This document shows, piece by piece, positions 55,946 through 64,000 of a stretch of DNA of 64,000 nucleotides (its first letter is position 1; each line of letters starts with the position of its first letter). Position numbers and translations under genes: made by a program. Origin of the DNA: Odontocerum albicorne (taxonomy: Eukaryota > Arthropoda > Insecta > Trichoptera > Odontoceridae); the NCBI GenBank assembly GCA_949825065.1, contig OX463849.1:2108001-2172000 (forward strand), written 5' to 3'. The notes below the pieces were generated by a model. The model was given only the letters and a program-made list of their open reading frames with translations, ran no database searches and was not told the DNA's origin.

Positions 55946-55979
55946 ACAACACTGAACAGTTCATGCAAACCTTTGTTAC

Positions 55980-56105
55980 AAGTCATGGCCGCACGGTAAC
56001 ACATTGGACTTCCGTGCGGAAGGTCGTCAGTTTGAACCCCGCACTGTGCTATTCCCCTCGAACGACACAGGCACTTACTGCCTAGTGTTGAAGGGTATAA
56101 GGATA
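55980..56105 (+). repeat. tRNA-derived SINE head or tRNA relic
   Basis: gtcatggccgcacggtaaca followed by ggtcgtcagtttgaacccc fits A-box and B-box spacing. The stems of a full cloverleaf are not all formed, so a working tRNA gene is unlikely. Confidence 0.45.
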
Positions 56106-56207
56106 TCTAAGACTTTGGTCATATATATTCTTTTAAAAAGAAAATAACCACGTTCCGATCAACTACCTAAATTGTTTTGCCTTTATTGAATTCGGCACCC
56201 CATTGTA

Positions 56208-56719
56208 CAAAGGTCATCCATAAAGTAAGGTTACAACATTTATGTAGGATCGAAAAATGCTTGTATTTAATTGAAATTCACAGGATACTTCACAAATATA
56301 TTAAAGTATTTTTCAACGTAATCGCCTTCGAGATCGAGACATTTATATAGTCGGGGCACCAGCTTTTGTATGCCAGTGTCATAGACCTCCGCCGCCAGCT
56401 CTTTCAGCCCCTTCTTCACAGCTTCCTCGACCTCCTGATCGTTGGAAAATTGTTGGGTTGTAGTGACACACCCACGTCTTATCCCCCGTTACGATAGAGT
56501 CTTAAACTTCTCCCTCCTGTGCAAAACGATCCAAAAATTCACGCGCGGCGGTCACGCGATTTTGACGGTGCTCCGGTGTGAGCATTCTGGGCACCCATCT
56601 CGCACACAAACAAACTGATCGTTAAGATCCCTCCTACACGCCAGGTGTGCCAACTTTGAAACAAAAAATTTCCCCCGGCCTCAGGAGCCCTTGTAATCTT
56701 AGTTTCTGGATGACCCTTG
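56208..56719 (-). mobile_element. Mariner-type deletion derivative, 512 bp
   Basis: Ends caaaggtcatccataaagta and the near-complement, with TA on both sides. The minus strand has SIVTGDKTWVCHYNPT (first catalytic Asp) joined by deletion to DQEVEEAVKKGLKELAAEVY and LDLEGDYVEKYF. The region with the other two catalytic residues is gone. Confidence 0.88.
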
Positions 56720-56879
56720 TATGTCATGGACGGCAAATAGACATATTGCCTTTGGGCAAAAAATGTATTAACTCTAGGGATGGTGAACATTTGATCAGTT
56801 GACATTAAGTACTGAAAATGCCTACAGGCGTTCATATAAACATTAGCTGGGTACTCAAATCTGTTTTATTCCAAATTAT

Positions 56880-57870
56880 TTTAGATAGATTCAAAAACAT
56901 GTGAGCCTGGAGGGAAGGGAGTAATGGCTTTGATAAGATTTGTTAAGTTATATCATGGACCCTCAAAGCTGGTAGTATGAACTAGGGATGTTGCGGATGC
57001 AGATTTTTTAACATCCGCGGATGCGAATTTTTGAAGGCTCACATCTGCGGATGTGGATATTAAGATTTTTTAAGAAACTTCGTATGGGTGCAGAAATAAG
57101 ATAGTAATCCTCAATATTTTTATTAAATATTTGGAAGACTCGCTTAACACACAATACTCACTGTATACTCACAACAACACTCAAAAACTGAAATGTTCAT
57201 ACGATAAGCGCAACTAAACACATTATGATTGATTTACGAGAAACAAATTATAAACAATAACAAACACGTCGGATCTTGTCACCGAAATCTTCGATCCTAT
57301 TGGTCAATCAGCACGTGCTCACCGCACACGCCACTCGCCACCCAATTTCTTTCTCGTCGCGACCTGCGGTACATCTGCATCCGCATTGATTATTGCGGAT
57401 GCAGATGTCCACATCCATGCGGAAGCTCCACAATTGCGGATGCGAATATCCGCAACATCCCTAGTATAAACCGACTGGAAGCATTCGAAATGTGGATGGA
57501 CCGGAGAATGCTACGGATACCCTGGACGGATATGGTCAGCAACACGAGGGTTCTTCAAAGAGCCAAAGTTGATAGAGAGTTGCTGACTAATATTAAAATC
57601 CGAAAGATGCCCTACTTGGGTCATGTACTTAGAGAAGCAAAGTACAAATTACTGCACCTGATCATGCAAGGCAAAATAGAAGGCCGAAGTGTTGGCAGGA
57701 GGCAAATCTGGCTCCGCAATATACGTGATTGGACTGGTATAAGGAGCATCGGGGATCTTTTTCGGGCTGCTGTGGACAAAGATGTCTACTCTCAGGTTAT
57801 ATTCAACGTTGGGGGGGGACCTGACATGACACTGGTAAGAAGAAGATATGTACAAAAGTAATATGTGTAG
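56880..57870 (+). mobile_element. LINE C-terminal region, interrupted by hAT MITE
   Basis: Before the insert the + strand reads IRFVKLYH and SWTLKAGSM; after it, NRLEAFEMWMDRRMLRIPWT, KMPYLGHVLREAKYKLLHLI and RRQIWLRNIRDWTGIRSIGD to a stop at 57861. The frame from 57473 has no stop for about 130 codons, so this is one of the better-kept LINE ends here. Confidence 0.9.
56983..57463. mobile_element. hAT MITE with 8-bp target duplication
   Basis: Ends tagggatgttgcggatgcag and gcgaatatccgcaacatccc + ta, flanked by gtatgaac and gtataaac (one mismatch). The interior repeats tgcggatg and catccgc many times. Removal restores a continuous LINE frame. Confidence 0.93.
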
Positions 57871-58030
57871 AACCTATGGATTTCATGGGGATGGATAGTC
57901 ATTTGAATGATTTGTGCGACCATTTAACTTGCTTCATTTACTTTTGTCTGGTTGGCTGGAGAGATTGCCGCCTGGCAATAAGCCCGCCAGATTGTATTGC
58001 AATAAAAGTGTTAAATAAATAAATATAAAT
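57871..58030 (+). mobile_element. LINE 3' UTR with shared LINE/SINE tail
   Basis: catggggatggatagtcatt, then gttggctggagagattgccg and cctggcaataagcccgcc, then agattgtattgcaataaaag. It matches the minus-strand sequence at 5670-5430. It directly follows the ORF end at 57861. Confidence 0.8.
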
Positions 58031-58189
58031 AAATAATTTATTTAAACCAACCAGGAAGATGTTTAACACATTCAGTAGCAAAGTATCCCATGATCAAAAT
58101 GTTTTTTTTTTAGCTATTAGTACCTGTATTTGTATGTGTATGTTGCTTTATATGTAGACTTTATATAAAATTACCTGTTGTTTAATAAT

Positions 58190-58345
58190 AGTAATAATAA
58201 AATGGTAATTTATATAGCCCCGTTTAGGGAGCAAACTCTCCTCAAGAGCGCTCTTACTCAGATTTTGATAAGACCTCCCAAAAAAGATTGTCTTTAAGTG
58301 CTTCCTAAAGCTGCATACACCTATATTTAGCTCCCATGACACAAT
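58190..58345 (-). repeat. Dispersed repeat Y, copy 2
   Basis: It shares atttatatagccccgttta and the (taa)n border with 52080-52250. Confidence 0.65.
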
Positions 58346-58357
58346 GGCGTGCCAAAT

Positions 58358-58900
58358 TCAATAAAGGTAAAGGTAGGAAAACCATTTAGACAGTCGATCG
58401 GAGTGTGGTTGTTATTGTGACAGGATTTTGAGTACTTGGGCTTTCAGGATGAATGACGTGTGGAAAAGATTTGTGTGGGCTCTTGAGTATGGGTTTCTTT
58501 TTCTTGTTTTATATTTGTATTTCTGTATATTTTTGTTTTGATTTTTATGTGCGGTATATTATGGCATGAACATTTTTGGTCTTTCTGGAGTGATGATGTG
58601 TCAGGAGTTTGATTTCGCATGATGTTTCCAGTTGTAATTGACTGTTTGTCAGGTTGATGAGAACGTGCAACGGGGTTTTGTTTTTGTATAATCAAAAATC
58701 GGAAAGAAGTATCGATTTATTTTTTTATGCTAAATATCCTCAGTGAGATACAGGCAAAAGCCTAGTTTACTGGGGATACGACAAATGAAAGGCAACAAAC
58801 CCAGATCCATTAAAATTGTATGTCCAAATTAATTTACCTGTTGTTTTTTCACAAATTATGTATATTTCTCGTCATGTATAATAAGAAATAAATAAAAATA
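58358..58900 (+). repeat. Dispersed repeat family X, copy 2
   Basis: It begins aaaggtaaaggtaggaaaac and follows 3125-3665 throughout, with extra cctagtttactggggatacg that copy 1 lacks. No coding frame. Confidence 0.85.
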
Positions 58901-59085
58901 AAATATATGTGACACTTGGAGACATTCCATACCATAGGACTAGCAATGGCAAAAGCTCTATCGTAATACCCCGCCCTATTGAATTGATTTGGAACAACCA
59001 ATTTATTTGATGAAAAAGAAATCGACCTCAAAATTCTACTTTTCTCTGAAGGAACATCTCTCGGACACAGATTCGAAAAATACAA
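58880..59085 (-). mobile_element. Jockey/I-type LINE C-terminal fragment
   Basis: The minus strand reads NKLVVPNQFNRAGYYDRAFA and IASPMVWNVS, a variant of the family pattern seen at 5700-6060. Confidence 0.5.
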
Positions 59086-59109
59086 TCAAGACATACCATT
59101 CAATTCACC

Positions 59110-59320
59110 CTTCTTTTAAAGCTCTACTAGAGAGCATAGGGAGGCCACCAGTCTTCCCCATTCAGAGCGGTTTTGGGCGGTGTTGGTAATCTCCCTCCAC
59201 GGCATTCCTAACGCTCTGACTTCCTTGTCATAGGAATGGTACACCGTGAGAGAGGATCTTCCAGGCCGTCGAGACCCCAATGGACAGAAAAACAGCGCTC
59301 TCCTCGGCCAATACATACCA
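59110..59320 (-). mobile_element. LINE C-terminal fragment
   Basis: The minus strand reads RRPGRSSLTVYHSYDKEVRA, LGMPWREITNTAQNRSEWG and RLVASLCS, the last residues of a LINE ORF2 of the kind ending AQNRxEWRRLVASLCS. Confidence 0.82.
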
Positions 59321-59514
59321 TTAAGAGACTTTTATACAAAGAATTTACTAAAAACTACCTAATTGGAAATGCATGATATGTTAAGTCACATGTAATGGAT
59401 TTATTGATGGCTCTTATGTACACATAAGATGGGTTTCCCATTAAGAAGGATCGAGCTTTAAAATAAAGCAACAACTAATAAACCAAAAATGGATCTGAAG
59501 GTTTAATTTGAAAG

Positions 59515-59850
59515 AATATTTCATGCCGTTTATGATTTAAACAAGATATCGTTCAAATGGCTTCCACGACTTCTTTTGCACTGGCCAATTCGATCACGCC
59601 AATTTTCGATTACTCGGTGGAGCATTTCCGGCTGTATGGCGCCGACTTGAGGCCAACATTTAATAACACGATAAATGTTGGCCTCAAGTTCATCAAGAGT
59701 CTTGGGTTTGTTGGTGTAAACCTGTGATTTAACATAACTCCAAAGAAAATAATCCAGAGGCGTTAAATCGGGCGATCTTGGCGGCCAATTCCAAATCCTA
59801 TCACACCCAAAAAAACAGTCCTTTAATTTGTGAAAAATATTTTTACTTTT
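59515..59850 (-). mobile_element. Tc1/mariner C-terminal fragment
   Basis: The minus strand reads IWNWPPRSPDLTPLDYFLWS, YVKSQVYTNKPKTLDELEA and HLNDILFKS before a stop. It is the same superfamily as 12096-12652, with its catalytic Asp present, but only the C-terminal third remains. Confidence 0.85.
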
Positions 59851-60423
59851 TTTATTAATTGCAAGAAATACCTTTTCTAATTTCTTTTCTATCTTGCTGT
59901 ATAGGTTTTTTTTTTTCAAATTATATTTTATTTTTTCATATTCAATTTAATTAACCTTATAACAAATCAAACCTTCCTGTGGCGTGTGACCATATCATTT
60001 TATAAATGAATATTAATAGTGTATGTGAAAAAAAAAAGTAAAATTATGTGAACCTTTTTCAATATAGAGGACAAAATATTGTACGGAAATATATTTTTCC
60101 ATTCTCTCGCCTGTATATATGCTCTAATAAATCAACTTTAACAAATCTTTGTCTTTTATTATAGTATAATATGTTACTTATTGAAACAAAAAGATCTGTG
60201 GTGGCTATTTCCTTCAATGTTCCGAGTGACAACTTTTGTAACATCAAGATTCTGGTGTCACGTGCTCGCTGGTCTGGACTTGAATACACTCCCAAAAAAT
60301 ATCCTCTTTGGTTAGCTGACAGAAGGCAGAGGAAAGCACAGTGGGCTTTGTAAGAGATATAAGAACATACTGCATTTAACGCTTAAAAACATGAATGCTC
60401 AACACAACTGGCAGCAGATAGAG
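59851..60423. other. AT-rich sequence before the 36-bp array, no gene assigned
   Basis: A 60-codon + strand frame (60171-60353: MLLIETKRSVVAISFNVPSD start) has no recognised domain and ends 70 bases before the array. It may be a retroelement relic. Confidence 0.4.
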
Positions 60424-61974
60424 TCAAATAGTGTAGAACTGTCGCTAGTTATCAGGGACCAAATAGTGCAGAACTGTCGCTTAGTTATCAGGGACCAAAT
60501 AGTGAAGAACTGTCGCTTAGTTATCAAGGACCAAATAGTGAAGAACTGTTGCTTAGTTATCAGGGACCAAATAGCGCAGAACTGTCGCTTAGTTATCAGG
60601 GACCAAATATTGAAGTACTGTCGCTTAGTTATCAAGGACCAAATAGTGAAGAACTGTCGCTTAGTTATCAGGGACCAAATAGTGAAGAACTGTCGCTTAG
60701 TTATCAAGGACCAAATAGTGAAGAACTGTCGCTTAGTTATCAAGGACCAAATAGTGAAGAACTGTCGCTTAGTTATCAAGGACCAAATAGTGAAGAACTG
60801 TCGCTTAGTTATCAAGGACCAAATAGTGAAGAACTGTCGCTTAGTTATCAAGGACCAAATAGTGAAGAACTGTCGCTTAGTTATCAAGGACCAAATAGTG
60901 AAGAACTGTCGCTTAGTTATCAGGGACCAAATAGTGAAGAACTGTTGCTTAGTTATCAAGGACCAAATAGTGAAGAACTGTTGCTTAGTTATCAGGGACC
61001 AAATAGCGCAGAACTGTCGCTTAGTTATCAGGGACCAAATATTGAAGTACTGTCGCTTAGTTATCAAGGACCAAATAGTGAAGAACTGTCGCTTAGTTAT
61101 CAAGGACCAAATAGTGAAGAACTGTTGCTTAGTTATCAGGGACCAAATAGCGCAGAACTGTCGCTTAGTTATCAGGGACCAAATATTGAAGTACTGTCGC
61201 TTAGTTATCAAGGACCAAATAGTGAAGAACTGTCGCTTAGTTATCAAGGACCAAATAGTGAAGAACTGTTGCTTAGTTATCAGGGACCAAATAGCGCAGA
61301 CCTGTCGCTTAGTTATCAGGGACCAAATATTGAAGTACTGTCGCTTAGTTATCAAGGACCAAATAGTGAAGAACTGTCGCTTAGTTATCAAGGACCAAAT
61401 AGTGAAGAACTGTTGCTTAGTTATCAGGGACCAAATAGCGCAGAACTGTCGCTTAGTTATCAGGGACCAAATATTGAAGTACTGTCGCTTAGTTATCAAG
61501 GACCAAATAGTGAAGAACTGTCGCTTAGTTATCAGGGACCAAATAGTGAAGAACTGTCGCTTAGTTATCAAGGACCAAATAGTGAAGAACTGTCGCTTAG
61601 TTATCAAGGACCAAATAGTGAAGAACTGTCGCTTAGTTATCAAGGACCAAATAGTGAAGAACTGTCGCTTAGTTATCAAGGACCAAATAGTGAAGAACTG
61701 TCGCTTAGTTATCAAGGACCAAATAGTGAAGAACTGTCGCTTAGTTATCAAGGACCAAATAGTGAAGAACTGTCGCTTAGTTATCAAGGACCAAATAGTG
61801 AAGAACTGTCGCTTAGTTATCAAGGACCAAATAGTGAAGAACTGTCGCTTAGTTATCAAGGACCAAATAGTGAAGAACTGTCGCTTAGTTATCAGGGACC
61901 AAATAGTGAAGAACTGTTGCTTAGTTATCAGGGACCAAATAGTGAAGAACTGTCGCTAGTTATTAGGGACTAAA
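60424..61974 (+). repeat. 36-bp satellite-like array, 43 copies, with 144-bp higher-order repeats
   Basis: The unit is ttagttatcaaggaccaaat plus agtgaagaactgtcgc. Spacing of tgtcgc gives 35 + 41 x 36 bases. Variants agcgcaga, attgaagta and tgttgc recur in fixed order; agcgca is at 61005, 61149, 61293 and 61437, exactly 144 apart, and also at 60573, 432 (3 x 144) earlier. As 36 is a multiple of 3, two + frames (60391-61959 and 60549-61973) and one minus frame (60399-61859) stay open, with units LSYQGPNSEELS, LVIKDQIVKNCR and WSLITKRQFFTI. Coding use is unproven. Confidence 0.97.
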
Positions 61975-62063
61975 CGTAGAAAAAAGACGCAAACAAGTTC
62001 TAAGTACTAAAGCTCCTTACCATATATGCAACAAGGTATACCTATCAAAACTTGGCATCAGTA

Positions 62064-62278
62064 TAGTTCGGAAATTCTAGGATGAGTCCTGTGACAGCTC
62101 ACAAATTTGTCCCAATACAACCTTGTAACGATGTTCAGTAATTTTAATTATTTTATTAACTTTAATATAATCCTCAATTCTAATAAATAGCAAGTTATTT
62201 ATGTAAATACATTACATAAGGTTGTATTGGGGCAAATTTGTGAGCTGTCACAGGACTCATCCTAGAATTTCCGAACTA
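62064..62278. mobile_element. MITE with ~60-bp inverted repeats, TA duplication
   Basis: Ends tagttcggaaattctaggat and its complement; pairing runs through gagtcctgtgacagctcaca and caaatttg to ccaatacaacctt. TA on each side. The central ~90 bases are AT-rich. Confidence 0.94.
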
Positions 62279-62815
62279 TAGACATCTCCGGTGGCACCAA
62301 TGTCTAGTACCCTGATCCCTCATTTTGTATTGTGCTTTCTATTTCACTTGTCATAGGCAGTGCTTTTTTTGTGGTGGAGGGGTGCTCCACCATCTTTTTT
62401 TACGTTTTTTTTTTATTAAAAAAAGCACTGGTAATGTGCATTCATTAATACACAAAAATTTAATATTCCTGAAGTTGAAGACTATTTATGGTCAATGCAA
62501 TCGAACTAATCACTGGATGAGAATCGAGTTACTTGAAAAAGGGTGATAACCATGATTTAGGGTAGGGCAGTTAGCAGATGTCTCTGAAAATACTGGAAAT
62601 AAAAACACTAAAGGGATAAAAGTTTGCACTGGCCCGAAATTCATTCCAGATGATGATAATAATATACTTCGAATAGACTCAATATATAGTTAAATGCCGC
62701 TGATAACACTCGCATATATCCCTACATAGTCACTGACAGGTGACGTAGATGTGAAGAAAATTCATCACTTTAAACAACCACTCGAAGTAGATTCGGAAGC
62801 GGTGATACTTTAGAC
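62279..62815. other. Intergenic sequence, one small hairpin element
   Basis: No gene was seen apart from the 73-base hairpin listed next. Confidence 0.45.
62358..62430. repeat. Miniature hAT-like hairpin (73 bp)
   Basis: cagtgctttttttgtggtgg at left and aaaaaaagcactg at right, with a second inner pair ggtgga / tccacc. A clear 8-bp target duplication is not visible. Confidence 0.55.
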
Positions 62816-63332
62816 CAAGAGTTCCCAAAGTGATGGATATCAACCCCCTGGGGTCGATTTGATTTTTATAGGGGTCAATAGTTTCAATAAAAAATTTGGG
62901 GATCAACGACAGCAAAAATAGACCCCCTTACTACTGCTATTTGTTACTTCGAAATATCTATGATTCCAATAGGTATGTACGTAATTAAGAAGTAAATGAA
63001 TTCTAAAAAATACTTTTTGATAAAAACACATTACATAGCGAACTTGTGAACGAAAATGTAAAATGTGTCATTAAAAGAGTCTATTTTTTTGCTTTAATTT
63101 TTGTCAGCGCAGTTGTTCAATATAAAATGTTTCACAAGATAATGCAATGCATAATCCGTGGTCCTTTTATCTTTTTCAATCCTTAATTACAAGTGATTAA
63201 AATGAAAAGTTTGATATCTAGTGAACTATTTAATATCGAGTACTGTACAAATGTATTAATTTTGAGAAAGTAAACGGTTTTAAAAGTTTTTGGTGAAGGG
63301 GTCTGCAGCCGAAAAACATTTGGGAACTCTTG
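62816..63332. mobile_element. hAT MITE with near-perfect 8-bp target duplication
   Basis: Ends caagagttcccaaa and tttgggaactcttg; flanks ctttagac and ctttagag. The interior has gaccccttactactgc and no coding frame. Confidence 0.92.
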
Positions 63333-64000
63333 CTTTAGAGGGATCTGAGAACAGTCTGCAGCAGAATAAGTGTTTGAATCTTAAACATTCAATCACTCTC
63401 AAGTTTCTTGTAAAAGTAGTTCGGTAAAATTCCAGACAGATGACGTGTGTTGAAAAATGCCAAATTTCAAGATCAACTACAGCTCAAACTAAATTAATGT
63501 TTTATACGCTTTATTATATAAGGGAGTATGCGAAGCGGATCGGTCGATAGGGTGGTTATAGCGCAATACATTAGTCCTAGGGCCTGGACCGACACAGCTT
63601 CTCCCACCATGCTCCTCATACCTCCACGCGGTGACCGACGGGCAACGGACTTGAGGGTGAAGTTGATGGTAACCAATCCGTCGGGGATCCCAAAAGTACG
63701 GCTAAAGTGAGAAGCAGTGAGCGTCTGTCTCGCATGTTAGCGGCGGCTCACAAATGGTGGGTGTGGCAACTCGACATATTCGGGTACTAGTCACATACAC
63801 CATCGCTAATGGGTATCCAGGCTCATTAGATTAATCCGATAATGGGCCATTACATGACCAATGACAGCGGATACAGCCCTAGTTAGCTGAGCCACTCTGG
63901 TTCCACGTCCGATGACAATCGGTGGATAAAAAATCAGTCAAACAAACCGAAGCTTTATGGAAAAACACTCGCAAAGATGCACTACCCTGTCTGGCAGCGA
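63333..64000. other. Unassigned; last ~480 bases CG-richer
   Basis: From 63520 the composition changes to CpG-rich (ggtgaccgacgggcaacgga, ggcggctcacaaatggtggg). Short frames on both strands (63494-63676, 63528-63710) have no recognised domain. It could be the 5' UTR of a LINE entering from the right, but this is a guess. Confidence 0.35.

Noticed and set aside
55980..56105. tRNA gene on the + strand
   Set aside because: B-box-like ggtcgtcagtttgaacccc is good, but no complete cloverleaf could be drawn by eye; a SINE head is more likely.
60391..61973. Three overlapping open frames of 474-522 codons as protein genes
   Set aside because: They follow from a 36-bp unit (multiple of 3) without stops in those frames; no splice, start or homology evidence supports one over the others. 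Listed as a repeat.

Overview
The window is animal nuclear DNA, most likely from an insect. It is AT-rich, and its one recognisable host gene is cut into nine short, GC-richer exons by introns of 1.6 to 10.9 kb. Nearly all of the rest is decayed transposable elements of kinds common in insect genomes: mariner/Tc1, Tigger/pogo, piggyBac-like, hAT, Harbinger-like, several LINE families and a tRNA-headed SINE. The order cannot be fixed from the sequence. No rRNA gene, functional tRNA gene, bacterial-type operon or CRISPR array was seen.

The host gene is katanin p60, the catalytic AAA+ ATPase that severs microtubules. It is on the + strand, with coding exons at 9879-9972, 20840-20978, 24804-24979, 26587-26754, 31047-31168, 33028-33207, 37229-37387, 39145-39368 and 43131-43329. 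All phases agree and give 486 visible residues: the end of the N-terminal region, a proline/tryptophan-rich and then charged linker, and the complete AAA+ module (Walker A, Walker B, sensor 1, arginine fingers, Vps4-type C-terminus). The N-terminal exon or exons were not found and probably lie before base 1. A 41-bp repeat (4 copies) and an AATAAA follow the stop codon.

The 5' flank (1-9.8 kb) holds LINE 3' ends, a TTAA-flanked MITE inside a LINE, a Tigger-like derivative and a minisatellite with a MITE in it. The introns (10-43 kb) carry two Tigger-type elements, seven or more mariner derivatives, a piggyBac remnant that keeps its Cys-rich tail, two copies of a MITE encoding part of a MADF domain, hAT elements with 8-bp target duplications, SINEs and a 242-bp foldback hairpin. 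The 3' flank (43.3-64 kb) has no recognisable host gene; it holds further transposons, a 50-bp x 12 minisatellite and a 1.55-kb array of 43 36-bp units with 144-bp higher-order periodicity.

Most elements are deletion derivatives or carry stops and frameshifts. No cassette of functional genes beyond katanin was found, so no new multigene system is claimed. The points most worth following are the higher-order 36-bp array, which is open in several frames on both strands; the intronic foldback hairpin; transposon copies that share the same inactivating mutation; and the nested insertions that date one another.
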